Notes under the pieces: model-generated
What the model saw: the letters and a program-made list of their open reading frames with translations, nothing else
Databases searched by the model: none
What the model was told of the DNA's origin: nothing
Shown: positions 16,014 through 24,039 of the stretch, one piece after another
How positions within the stretch are numbered: the stretch's first letter is position 1
Layout: the number at the start of each line of letters is the position of its first letter
Position numbers and translations under genes: made by a program
Source of the DNA: Verrucomicrobiales bacterium
GTDB lineage: Bacteria; Verrucomicrobiota; Verrucomicrobiia; Verrucomicrobiales; V1-33
Assembly: GCA_947460575.1 (NCBI GenBank)
Contig: CANHIJ010000031.1
Location: 1-36,750, forward strand
DNA: 36,750 nt
Reading direction: 5' to 3'

Positions 16014-17438
16014 CTAGAGGATTTCGCCGGGTTGGATGTGAGCGGCGGCGGGGTATTTGGCGAGCCAGGAGGAGGCGGCGGCGGCGATGGCTTGGACCTG
16101 GGCGGCGGCGGCGCCGGTTTTGTTGGCGCCGTCGGCGAAGAGTTGGTCGAGGCGGGCGCGGGTGGTTTGGAGGCGGGGGTCTTGAGCGAGGCGGTCGAGC
16201 AGATTATTGGTGGTGAGGCGGCCGTCGCGGAGGTCGCGGACCGCGGCGACGGCGTGTTCCTTGATGGCTTCGTGAGCGGTTTCGCGGCCGACCCCGGCTT
16301 TGACGGCGTCCATGAGGAAGGTGGTGGTGAGGAGGAAGGGGAGGTAGCGCTCGGTTTCGCGGGCGATCGCGGCGGGGAAGACCTCCATTTGTTGGAGGAT
16401 AGTGAGGGTGGTTTCGAGAAGGCCGTCGAGGGCGAAGCAGGCGTCGGGGAGGACGACGCGGCGGACCACGGAGCAGGAGACGTCGCCTTCGTTCCACTGG
16501 TCGCCGGCCAGGCCGTTGGCCATGGTGACGTGGCCTTTGAGGATGGTGTGGAAGCCGTTGATGCGTTCGCACGATCGGCTGTTCATCTTGTGGGGCATGG
16601 CGCTGGAGCCAGTTTGGCCGGGGGCGAAGCCTTCGCTGGCGAGTTCCTGACCGGCCATGAGGCGGAGGGTTTTGGCGAAGCTAGAGGGGCCGCTGGCGAG
16701 GTCGCAGAGGGCGGCGACGACGCGAGCGTCGAGGCTGCGGGGGTAGACTTGGCCGACGGCGCTAAAGGCGGAGGGGAGGCCGAGGTGGTGGGCGATTTTT
16801 TGTTCGAGGGAAGCGACTTTGGCGAGGTCGCCGCCGAAGAGGTTGATTTGGTCGAGTTGGGTGCCGGTGGCGCCCTTGAGGCCGCGGACGGGGTAGTGTT
16901 GCAGGAGGAGTTCGAGGTGGGTGAGGCTGCCGAGGAGTTCTTCGGCGAACATGGCGAGGCGCTTGCCGAGGGTGGTGGGTTGGGCGGCGACGTTGTGGGT
17001 GCGGGCGGTGAGGATGAGGTCCTGGTATTCGCGGGCGCGGTCGCTGAGGGCGGCGAGGGCGGCGACGCCTTTGAGGAGGAGGACTTGGAGGGAGCGGAAG
17101 ATTTGGAGCTGCTCTACATTTTCCGTTAGGTCGCGACTGGTCATGCCCTTGTGGATGTGTTCGTGGCCGGCGAGTTCGCAGAATTCGTCGATGCGGGCTT
17201 TGACGTCGTGGCGGGACTGGCGTTCGCGGCGCATGATGGAGGCGACGTCGATGTGGTCTTGGACGCGTTGGTAGTCGGCGATGGCTTGGGCGGGGATATC
17301 GAGGCCGAGTTCGCGCTGGGCTTGCATGACGGCGATCCAGAGTTCGCGTTCGAGGCGGACTTTGCCTTCGGGGGACCAGATGTGAGTGATGGCCGGGGAG
17401 GCGTAGCGTTCGGCGAGGACGTTGGGGATGGGGGACAT
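16014..17438 (-). CDS. purB: Adenylosuccinate lyase
   Basis: A 474-residue cytoplasmic enzyme of the fumarase/aspartase superfamily. It carries out two steps of purine synthesis: cleavage of SAICAR and of adenylosuccinate, each releasing fumarate. The superfamily signature GSSAMPHKMNSRSCERI is near residue 276, TSRDLTENVEQLQ is in the N-terminal third, and THNVAAQPTTLGKR carries the second conserved histidine region. The length matches the longer, eukaryote-like PurB forms. The ATG at 17438 gives MSPIPNVLAERYAS, a normal PurB start; the frame remains open upstream but without similarity. It is divergent from the U32 gene (93-base gap) and is followed by the unknown gene at 15458. Confidence 0.95.
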   Translation of the reverse strand: MSPIPNVLAERYASPAITHIWSPEGKVRLERELWIAVMQAQRELGLDIPAQAIADYQRVQDHIDVASIMRRERQSRHDVKARIDEFCELAGHEHIHKGMTSRDLTENVEQLQIFRSLQVLLLKGVAALAALSDRAREYQDLILTARTHNVAAQPTTLGKRLAMFAEELLGSLTHLELLLQHYPVRGLKGATGTQLDQINLFGGDLAKVASLEQKIAHHLGLPSAFSAVGQVYPRSLDARVVAALCDLASGPSSFAKTLRLMAGQELASEGFAPGQTGSSAMPHKMNSRSCERINGFHTILKGHVTMANGLAGDQWNEGDVSCSVVRRVVLPDACFALDGLLETTLTILQQMEVFPAAIARETERYLPFLLTTTFLMDAVKAGVGRETAHEAIKEHAVAAVRDLRDGRLTTNNLLDRLAQDPRLQTTRARLDQLFADGANKTGAAAAQVQAIAAAASSWLAKYPAAAHIQPGEIL

Positions 17439-17531
17439 GGGGAGTGGAGATGGCGGTGGAAGGAGAGCGGTGCAAGCGAGGGGGCAGGGGCCCGGCTTGC
17501 GCGGGAGAGGAAGTGGGGGGAGGGGTGAAGT

Positions 17532-20012
17532 ATGATGAAGCAGGAAGAAATGGCTCCGGAGTTGCTCGCGCCGGCGGGAAATTGGGAATGCGCGCGGGCG
17601 GCGGTAGCCAATGGGGCGGACGCGATTTTTTTTGGGATGCCGCGGTTCAATGCGCGGATGCGAGCGGACAATTTTAGTGAGGAGGATTTGCCGAAATTGA
17701 TGGCGTACTTGCACGGGCGGGGGGTGCGGGGTTTGGTGACAATGAACACGCTTATTTTTGCGGGGGAATTGGGGGAGGCGGCGGCGCAGTTGCGGGCCTT
17801 AGAGGCGGCGGGGGTGGACGCGATCATTGTGCAGGATGTGGGCTTGGCGCGGCTGGCGCGGGCGGTGGCGCCGGGTTTGGCGCTGCATGCGAGCACGCAG
17901 ATGACCCTGACGTCGCCGGAAGGCTTGGCGTTTATGCACCAGCGCTTGCGCTTGGACCGGGCGGTGTTGGCGCGGGAATTGTCGCTGCGGGAGCTGGCGC
18001 GGTTTCGGGGGGTGGAGGTGCCGCTGGAGGTTTTTGTGCACGGGGCGCTGTGCGTGGCGTACTCCGGGCAGTGTTTGACGAGCGAGAGTTTGGGGCAGCG
18101 GAGCGCTAACCGGGGGGAGTGCGCCCAGGCGTGCCGGATGCCGTATGAGTTGGTCGTGGACGGAGCGGTGCGGGATTTGGGAGATAAGCGCTATTTATTA
18201 TCGCCGCAGGATCTGGCGGCGGTGGAGGAAATCCCGGCGCTGTTAGAATTGGGGGTGCGCAGTTTTAAAATTGAGGGTCGGTTGAAGTCGCCGGAATACG
18301 TGGCGGCGGTGACGGCGGTGTACCGGAAGGCGATCGATGCGGCTTTAGCGGGGCGGCGGGAAGGGCCGATGGCGACGGCGGAGGATCGCTATGCGCTGGA
18401 GATGACGTTTAGCCGGGGGCTGTTTAGCGGGTGGATGCACGGGGTCAACCACCAGGAATTGGTGGGGGCGCGCTACGGCAAGAAGCGCGGGGCGCTCGTG
18501 GGGCGGGTGCGGCAGGCGGGGCGCGACTGGGTGGAGGTGGAGGCGGTGGGGGCGGCGCTCAAGCCAGGCGACGGAGTGGTTTTTGACACCGGCGGGGACA
18601 CCAACGAGGAGCAGGGGGGGCGGGTTTTTGCGGTGGAAGGCCAACGCCTAACATTCGCTCGGGGGCGGCTTGATTTTGCGCGGCTGAAGGCGGGAGACCG
18701 GGTGTGGAAGACGAGCGACCCGGCTTTGGACAAGCGCTTGCGGGCGACCTTTGAGAAGGAGTCGGGCTGGCAGCCGGTGGCGGTTCTAGCGGCTAAGGTG
18801 AGTGGGGCGGAGGGGGCTCCGCTGGTGCTGGAGGGGGGGGGCTGCCGGGTGGAGTCGGGAATGGCCTTGGCCGCGGCGCGAAATCGCCCGCTCAACGAGG
18901 CGGCGGTGCGGGAGCAGCTGGGGCGGCTGGGCGGCACGGGATGGGAGCTGGGGTCCTTGGATTTTGCAGTGCGGGGGGAGGTGATGTTGCCGCTGAGCGA
19001 GTTGAACCGGATGCGGCGGGAGTGGGTGGAGCAGTTGGGGGCGCCGGGGTCGGTGGGGTCGGTGGCGGTGGGGCCGGAGCGGCCGTGGCGGGAGCACTTT
19101 GCGTTCAGTGAGGATGGGCGGGTGGTCGGCGGGGCGGCTCAGGGGCCGGAGGTGGCGGGCGGGGAACTGGAGTTGGCGGTGCTGTGTCGGACCCTGGAGC
19201 AGGTGGAAGCGTGTGCGGCGGAGGGGGTGGCGGTGGCCTATGCGGATTTTGAGGACGTGCGCGGGTACGGGGAGGCGGTTAGGCGGGTGCGGGAGAGTTC
19301 GGGGATGCGGCTATTGTTGGCGACGCCGCGGATTCAGAAGCCGGGGGAAGAGGGGTTTTTTAAATTGATCGAGCGAGCCGAGCCGCAGGGGGTATTGTTG
19401 CGCAATTTGGGGGCGGTGCCGTGGTTTGCCGGGCGGGGGCTGGAGACGGTGGGGGATTTTTCGCTGAATATTGCCAATCCGCTGAGCGCGGCGTTTTTCA
19501 AGAACGAGGGGTTGGACTGGTTGACGATATCCTATGATCTCAACGTCAGCCAGGTGCTGGAATTGTTGCAAGGGGCACCGCCCAGTTGGTTTGAGCTGAC
19601 GCTGCACCAGCACATGCCGATGTTTCACATGGAGCACTGCGTGTTTGCCGCCTTTATGTCAGAGGGCAAAAGCTTTTTGGATTGCGGGCGTCCCTGCGAG
19701 AAGCATGTGGTGAAACTGCGCGACCGGGTGGGCATGGAGCATCCCCTGAAGGCCGATGTGGGCTGCCGCAATACGCTATACAATTCGCAGGCCCAGACGG
19801 GGGCGCGCTATTTTAGCGAGCTGCGAGCGGCCGGGCTGCGGCGCTATCGCATTGAGTTATTGGAGGAAGATGCCGCTGGGGTAAGCCGGGTGCTGCAGAC
19901 CTATCGGGCCCTGCTGGAGGGTCGGGCGGAGGGCGGAGAACTGTGGCGCAGCCTGCGGGCCCAAAGCAAGTTAGGGGTGACCCTGGGCACCCTGGGGTCG
20001 GGGGTTGGCTAG
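17532..20012 (+). CDS. U32-family protein, long two-module form (RlhA-like)
   Basis: An 826-residue protein of the U32 'collagenase' family. The family signature EVFVHGALCVAYSGQC starts near residue 165 and is followed by cysteines at GECAQACRMPYE; in studied members (UbiU/V, RlhA, TrhP) such cysteines bind an iron-sulfur cluster and the proteins take part in RNA or quinone hydroxylation, not proteolysis. The central part resembles the DUF3656 segment of RlhA-type members. A second cysteine-rich module near 699-745 (HMEHCVFAAFMSEGKSF, DCGRPC, DVGC) looks like a repeat of the first. It is longer than E. coli RlhA (about 650 residues). ATG codons at 17532 and 17535 are both possible. rRNA hydroxylation is inferred by family only. 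Confidence 0.82.
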   Translation: MMKQEEMAPELLAPAGNWECARAAVANGADAIFFGMPRFNARMRADNFSEEDLPKLMAYLHGRGVRGLVTMNTLIFAGELGEAAAQLRALEAAGVDAIIVQDVGLARLARAVAPGLALHASTQMTLTSPEGLAFMHQRLRLDRAVLARELSLRELARFRGVEVPLEVFVHGALCVAYSGQCLTSESLGQRSANRGECAQACRMPYELVVDGAVRDLGDKRYLLSPQDLAAVEEIPALLELGVRSFKIEGRLKSPEYVAAVTAVYRKAIDAALAGRREGPMATAEDRYALEMTFSRGLFSGWMHGVNHQELVGARYGKKRGALVGRVRQAGRDWVEVEAVGAALKPGDGVVFDTGGDTNEEQGGRVFAVEGQRLTFARGRLDFARLKAGDRVWKTSDPALDKRLRATFEKESGWQPVAVLAAKVSGAEGAPLVLEGGGCRVESGMALAAARNRPLNEAAVREQLGRLGGTGWELGSLDFAVRGEVMLPLSELNRMRREWVEQLGAPGSVGSVAVGPERPWREHFAFSEDGRVVGGAAQGPEVAGGELELAVLCRTLEQVEACAAEGVAVAYADFEDVRGYGEAVRRVRESSGMRLLLATPRIQKPGEEGFFKLIERAEPQGVLLRNLGAVPWFAGRGLETVGDFSLNIANPLSAAFFKNEGLDWLTISYDLNVSQVLELLQGAPPSWFELTLHQHMPMFHMEHCVFAAFMSEGKSFLDCGRPCEKHVVKLRDRVGMEHPLKADVGCRNTLYNSQAQTGARYFSELRAAGLRRYRIELLEEDAAGVSRVLQTYRALLEGRAEGGELWRSLRAQSKLGVTLGTLGSGVG

Positions 20013-20018
20013 GAAAAA

Positions 20019-21260
20019 TTAGGCGAAAACGAGGGCCTGGCGCAGGTAGGTGGCGGCGGCGGCGGCGGCGGTTGGGGAGGCGGCGTGGATGCGGCAGAGC
20101 AGGTCGCCGGATTTGAGGGGGGTGCCGCAGCGGGCGATGTGGTCGAGTCCGACGCGGTGGTCGACGAGGTCGGTGGCGCGCTGGCGGCCGGCGCCGAGGT
20201 TGAGGACGACTTCTCCGATGATGCCGGCATCGAAGGCGAGGAGGGTAGCGCTGCGGTCGCTGCGGAAATCGGCGATGGTGGGGGCGGTGCCGGTGGAGCG
20301 GCCGAGGGTTTCGAGGGCGGCGGGGTCGCCGTGTTGGGCGGCGGTAAGGGCTTGGAATTTGGCCCAGGCGGAGCCGTCGCGGAGGCGGGCGGCGTGGACG
20401 GCGCGCGGGGTGGGGGAAACGGCGGCGGCGAGGTCGAGGACGAGAGATTCGAGGTCGTGGGGGCCGCGGCCCTGGAGGCAGTCGACGGCTTCGCGGACTT
20501 CGAGGGCGTTGCCTGCGGAGTGGCCGATGGTTTCGGACATGGGGTTGAGGAGGGCGCGCACGGCGACTCCGCCGAGGGTGCCGACGTCGGCGAGGGCTTG
20601 GGCGAGGGCTTCGGCTTGGGGGCGGGTGCGCATGAAGGCGCCGCTGCCGAATTTGACGTCGAGGACGAGGCGGTCGAGGCCTTCGGCGAGCTTTTTGCTC
20701 ATAATGCTAGCGGTGATGAGTGGAATGCTAGGGACGGTGCCGGTGACATCGCGGAGGGCGTAGAGTTTGCGGTCGGCGGGGCAGAGTTGGGGGGTTTGTC
20801 CGGCCATGAAGACGCCGATGGCGTGGATTTGGCGGAGCATGGCGGGGCGGTCTAAGTGGACCTGAAAGCCGGGGATGCTTTCGAGTTTGTCGAGGGTGCC
20901 GCCGGTGCTGCCGAGGCCGCGGCCGGAAATCATGGGGACCCAGAGGCCGTCGCAGGCGAGGAGGGGAGCGAGGACGAGGGAGGTTTTGTCGCCGATGCCG
21001 CCGGTGGAGTGTTTATCGACGACGGGGGGGCGGGATGCGGGGGGGCCGAAGTTGAGGACGTCGCCGCTGTCGCGCATGGCTTTGGTGAGGTCCCATTGTT
21101 CCTCGGCGCTCATGCCCTGGAAGTAGATGGCCATGGCCAGGGCGCTTATTTGGTAAGAGGGGATCGAATCGTCCGTTAGGCCACTGATGAGGAATTGGAT
21201 TTCGGGAGCGCTGAGGGGGTGGCCGTCGCGCTTTTGGGCGATTAGGGAGGGGACGTGCAC
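20019..21260 (-). CDS. deoA: Thymidine/pyrimidine-nucleoside phosphorylase
   Basis: A 413-residue cytoplasmic enzyme that splits thymidine (or uridine) with phosphate to base plus (deoxy)ribose 1-phosphate. Signature SGRGLGSTGGTLDKLESIPG is at 112-131, the phosphate-binding loop KHSTGGIGD is at 83-91, and ASIMSKKLAEGLDRLVLDVK follows. The family has two subgroups (DeoA and Pdp) that cannot be separated firmly here. The start is a GTG at 21260, which fits the family N-terminus (SLIAQKRDGHPLS). It lies 18 bases after the half-length aldehyde dehydrogenase gene, so the two are likely one transcription unit in nucleoside salvage. The convergent U32 gene ends 6 bases away. Confidence 0.92.
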   Translation of the reverse strand: MHVPSLIAQKRDGHPLSAPEIQFLISGLTDDSIPSYQISALAMAIYFQGMSAEEQWDLTKAMRDSGDVLNFGPPASRPPVVDKHSTGGIGDKTSLVLAPLLACDGLWVPMISGRGLGSTGGTLDKLESIPGFQVHLDRPAMLRQIHAIGVFMAGQTPQLCPADRKLYALRDVTGTVPSIPLITASIMSKKLAEGLDRLVLDVKFGSGAFMRTRPQAEALAQALADVGTLGGVAVRALLNPMSETIGHSAGNALEVREAVDCLQGRGPHDLESLVLDLAAAVSPTPRAVHAARLRDGSAWAKFQALTAAQHGDPAALETLGRSTGTAPTIADFRSDRSATLLAFDAGIIGEVVLNLGAGRQRATDLVDHRVGLDHIARCGTPLKSGDLLCRIHAASPTAAAAAATYLRQALVFA

Positions 21261-21278
21261 GGGGTGTGGGATTGAGAG

Positions 21279-22157
21279 TTAGGCGCCGACGGGGTGCCAG
21301 GTGGTGCGGGTTTCGGTGAGTTCGAGCAGGCGGTAGGGGCTGGAAGCTTGGTCGTGGTCGGCCCAGTCGAGGTGGGGGGGGAAGTGGGAGAGGCGCTTGA
21401 GATTGACAGCGCGGCCGACTTGGAGGAGGGCGGCGGTGGCGGGGTCGGCGGCGGCGTCGACGAGGGCATCGATGTCGCGGTGAGAGGCGGCGGCGGGAGC
21501 GAGTTCGGCGCGGAGGCCACTGAGGATGTTGACCGAGCCAGGGGGGAGGTCGGAGGTGGCAATGGCTTCTGCTAGAGAGAGAGCGGGGAGGGGGAAGGGG
21601 TCGGAGGGGATGAGAATGACGGAGTTGGCGGCGGCGAGGGCGTTGCCGATGAGGGTGACGGCGGCGAGGAGGGGGAGGCGGTCGGGGGCGAAGGCGACGA
21701 CGACGCCGACGGGGTCGAGAGAGGAGACGTTGAAGTAGGGACCGGCGACGGGATTGATCGAGCTAAAGACTTGGGAGAGTTTGTCGGTCCAGCCGGCCAG
21801 GTAGACGAGGCGGTCGATGGCGGCGTTGACTTCTGAGTCTGCTGGGGAGCCGGTGGAAGCGGTGAGTTCGGCGGCGAAGGAGGCGGCGCGGCTTTCAAGC
21901 ATTTCGGCGAGGCGGTAGAGCATTTGGCCGCGGAGGGTGGCGGAGTGGGCGGCGAGGGCGGGGAGGGCGAGGCGGGCGCTGGTGACGGCATCGCGGAGGT
22001 CTTTTTTGGAGGCGCGGCCGTAGTGGGCGAGGTGGGTGCCGTCGGCGGGGTTGGCGGCGGTGAGGACGCGGCCGCCTTCGGGGCGGGGGAATTTGCCGCC
22101 GATGAAGAGCTTGTAGGTTTTGAGAATTTTGAGGCGGGGTTGGGGGGCGGCGGGCAT
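21279..22157 (-). CDS. Half-length aldehyde dehydrogenase family protein (no catalytic half)
   Basis: A 292-residue protein that matches only the N-terminal, nucleotide-binding half of aldehyde dehydrogenases. It has YKLFIGGKFPRPEGGR, a region like EVNAAIDRLVYLAGWTDKL, and VAGPYFNVSSLDPVGVVVAF. Full enzymes have about 480 residues. The catalytic cysteine region (GQxC) and the conserved glutamate block (ELGGK) are absent because the protein ends at ETRTTWHPVGA. A family of such short ALDH proteins with this ending is, from memory, paired with a full ALDH and deoxyribose-phosphate aldolase in Actinobacteria. Here neither partner is in the window, only the adjacent nucleoside phosphorylase. Non-catalytic or partner-dependent function is inferred. 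The ATG at 22157 gives the family-like N-terminus. Confidence 0.8.
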   Translation of the reverse strand: MPAAPQPRLKILKTYKLFIGGKFPRPEGGRVLTAANPADGTHLAHYGRASKKDLRDAVTSARLALPALAAHSATLRGQMLYRLAEMLESRAASFAAELTASTGSPADSEVNAAIDRLVYLAGWTDKLSQVFSSINPVAGPYFNVSSLDPVGVVVAFAPDRLPLLAAVTLIGNALAAANSVILIPSDPFPLPALSLAEAIATSDLPPGSVNILSGLRAELAPAAASHRDIDALVDAAADPATAALLQVGRAVNLKRLSHFPPHLDWADHDQASSPYRLLELTETRTTWHPVGA

Positions 22158-22277
22158 GGCGGGAAGTTGCGAGTTTAGGGCTGCTGGAGGGATCGGCAAG
22201 TTCCGGGGTGGAGGGGGCGGCGATTTTGATGGACGCGTGGGGGAAAGGGGGGTTTGGTCGCGGGTATTTTTTAAGTT

Positions 22278-23141
22278 ATGAAATTGATTCGCTTTGGAGA
22301 AATCGGGAGAGAGCGTCCGGGCTTGTGGCTGGGGGAGGGTCGGCGGGTGGCGGCGCCGGATTTTTGTGGGGATTACGGGGAGGCATTTTTTGAGTCGGGC
22401 GGGCTGAGTCGCCTGGCGGAGTGGGCGGCGGGGGACTTGTCGGGGGCGGAGGAAGTCCCGGAGGGGGTGCGGTGGGGAGCGGCGGTGGCGCGGCCGTCGA
22501 AGATTGTGTGCGTGGGTTTGAATTACCGGGCGCACGCGGAGGAGACGGGGGCGGCACTGCCGGGGGAGCCGGTGCTTTTTATGAAAGCGAGCAGTGCGTG
22601 GAGCGGACCCTTTGACGACGTTTGGCTGCCGCCGGGATCGCTTAAATTGGATTGGGAGGTGGAGTTAGCGGCGGTGATAGGGCGGAGGCTGTGTCGGGTG
22701 GATCGGGAGGAGGCGCTGGCTGGGGTGGCGGGATATGGGGTGATGAACGACTACAGTGAGCGGTCGTGGCAGAAGGAGCGGGGCGGGCAGTGGTCGAAGG
22801 GGAAGAGTGGGGATCGCTTTGCGCCGTTTGGGCCGTGGCTGGCGACCGCGGATGAAGTGAGGGAGCCGGGGAGTTTGGGGCTGCAGTTGTGGCTCAATGG
22901 GGAGTTGCGGCAGAACAGCGGCACCTCTGATTTGATTTTTGGGGTGGGGGAGGTGTTGAGTTATATCAGTCAGTTTATGACTTTGCTGCCGGGCGATGTG
23001 GTGAGCACGGGGACGCCCGCGGGGGTGGGGGCGGGGCAGGTGCCGGAGCGGTATTTGCGGGTGGGGGACGTGGTCGAGGCCTGCGTGGAGGGCTTGGGGC
23101 GGCAGCGGCAGCGGGTGGTCTTGGCGCCCGAAAGCAAATAG
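22278..23141 (+). CDS. Fumarylacetoacetate hydrolase family protein
   Basis: A 287-residue cytoplasmic enzyme of the FAH superfamily. The N-terminal quarter is a small domain, and the catalytic part starts near ARPSKIVCVGLNYRAHAEE. Metal-binding residues are expected in LDWEVELAAVIG (the ExE pair) and GYGVMNDYSER (the Asp). The end VVSTGTPAGVGAG is a typical family block. Members split carbon-carbon bonds of acylpyruvates or remove acyl groups from sugar-acid intermediates such as 2,4-diketo-3-deoxyrhamnonate; the exact substrate is not readable. It is divergent from the half-length aldehyde dehydrogenase. The EF-hand gene follows 127 bases downstream. Confidence 0.9.
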   Translation: MKLIRFGEIGRERPGLWLGEGRRVAAPDFCGDYGEAFFESGGLSRLAEWAAGDLSGAEEVPEGVRWGAAVARPSKIVCVGLNYRAHAEETGAALPGEPVLFMKASSAWSGPFDDVWLPPGSLKLDWEVELAAVIGRRLCRVDREEALAGVAGYGVMNDYSERSWQKERGGQWSKGKSGDRFAPFGPWLATADEVREPGSLGLQLWLNGELRQNSGTSDLIFGVGEVLSYISQFMTLLPGDVVSTGTPAGVGAGQVPERYLRVGDVVEACVEGLGRQRQRVVLAPESK

Positions 23142-23268
23142 GCGCGGCGATACGCGTTTGCGGATGAACCCCTCGGGCCGCGGGGCGTCCAATACCACCG
23201 AAGCGAGCGGGCGGCCTTGGGGTCGCGCGCGGTGTGCTTCCCATCGCAACCAACCAAGACAACCCACC

Positions 23269-23856
23269 ATGAAACGATCCCTGACCCTTCTTTTGGCCCT
23301 AGCCGGCCTGGTCTCTTCTAGCGCTTCGGCTTTGGCGCAAGCTCCGGCGGCCCCGGCCGCTCCTGGCGCGGCTGGCCGCGGCGACTGGCGCGAGCGCATG
23401 CTGAAGGAATTTGACAAAGACGGCGACGGCAAGTTGTCCGACGACGAGCAGAAAGCGGCCCGGGCGGCCGGTGAGGCGCGTATGCTCAAGGAATTTGACA
23501 AGGACGGGGACGGCAAATTGTCCGACGACGAGCGCGCCAAGGCGCGGGCGGCAGGTGGTCCGCGCGGCCAGGGCGGTCCTCGGGGTCCGCTGGATGCCGA
23601 GACTTTGAAGAAGTACGACAAGGATGGGGACGGGAAATTGAACGACGCGGAAGCGAAGGCTTTGCGCGAAGACCGGCAGAAGGAATCGCTGGCGAAGTAC
23701 GATGCCGACAAGGACGGCAAGCTCTCCGACGCGGAGCGCGCCACGATGCGCGAGGACTGGCAGAAGGAGCGGGCGGCGCGCGGCGAGGGCGGCACCCCGC
23801 GGAAAGTGGAGGCGCCCAAGCCTGCCGAAGCGCCTAAGCCTGCGGAAGCGAAATAG
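23269..23856 (+). CDS. Secreted EF-hand protein with four calcium-binding loops
   Basis: A 195-residue protein with a signal peptide (MKRSLTLLLALAGLVSSSAS, cleavage near ALA-Q). Four 12-residue EF-hand loops are visible: D49-E60 and D77-E88 (both DKDGDGKLSDDE), D117-E128 (DKDGDGKLNDAE) and D145-E156 (DADKDGKLSDAE). Each has Asp or Asn at the ligand positions 1, 3 and 5 and Glu/Asp at 12, so calcium binding is likely. Loops 1 and 2 are near-identical over 20 or more residues (28 apart), a recent tandem duplication. The C-terminus is a Lys/Pro/Ala/Glu tail. The true role is unknown. Codon use is unusually C-rich for a + strand gene here, possibly due to high expression. A GC-rich hairpin follows. 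Confidence 0.88.
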   Translation: MKRSLTLLLALAGLVSSSASALAQAPAAPAAPGAAGRGDWRERMLKEFDKDGDGKLSDDEQKAARAAGEARMLKEFDKDGDGKLSDDERAKARAAGGPRGQGGPRGPLDAETLKKYDKDGDGKLNDAEAKALREDRQKESLAKYDADKDGKLSDAERATMREDWQKERAARGEGGTPRKVEAPKPAEAPKPAEAK

Positions 23857-23899
23857 GTTTTAGAAGGTCCTTTTTGGGCCAAATGGAAGGATCTCCTCA

Positions 23900-23930
23900 C
23901 CGCCGCCCCGCGACCTGCGCGGGGCGGCGG
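23900..23930 (+). terminator. Strong GC hairpin after EF-hand gene
   Basis: A 13-base perfect stem (CCGCCGCCCCGCG at 23900-23912, complement at 23918-23930) with a 5-base loop. A short TTT follows about 6 bases later. The stem is very stable but the T run is weak, so termination is likely but not certain. Confidence 0.65.
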
Positions 23931-24023
23931 CGCGGCGTTTGGGGGGACCGGCTTAGAGGGGGCGTTGGGGGGTGTTTTTTTGGGTGGGTGGTTGGGCTAT
24001 AGGCTTTGCTAAGGGAGGGGTGG

Positions 24024-24035
24024 CACCCTAGGGTG
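24024..24035. other. Perfect 12-bp palindrome before the lamin-tail/CotH start
   Basis: CACCCTAGGGTG is its own reverse complement. It ends 4 bases before the ATG at 24040. It could be a protein-binding site, or a small hairpin occluding the start, but chance cannot be excluded at this length in GC-rich DNA. Confidence 0.5.
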
Positions 24036-24039
24036 GGGC

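Noticed and set aside
15989..16017. Three copies of GGGCTAG near the end of purB
   Set aside because: Spacing is irregular (12 and 10 bases) and the stretch spans a stop codon; too short to call a repeat element.
17472..17500. GCAAGC...GCTTGC inverted repeat between purB and the U32 gene as an operator
   Set aside because: Six-base arms 17 bases apart are expected by chance in this composition; no second copy was noticed.
22665..23900. 411-residue - strand frame covering the FAH and EF-hand genes
   Set aside because: It is Arg/Pro/Ser-rich and opposes two well-supported genes.
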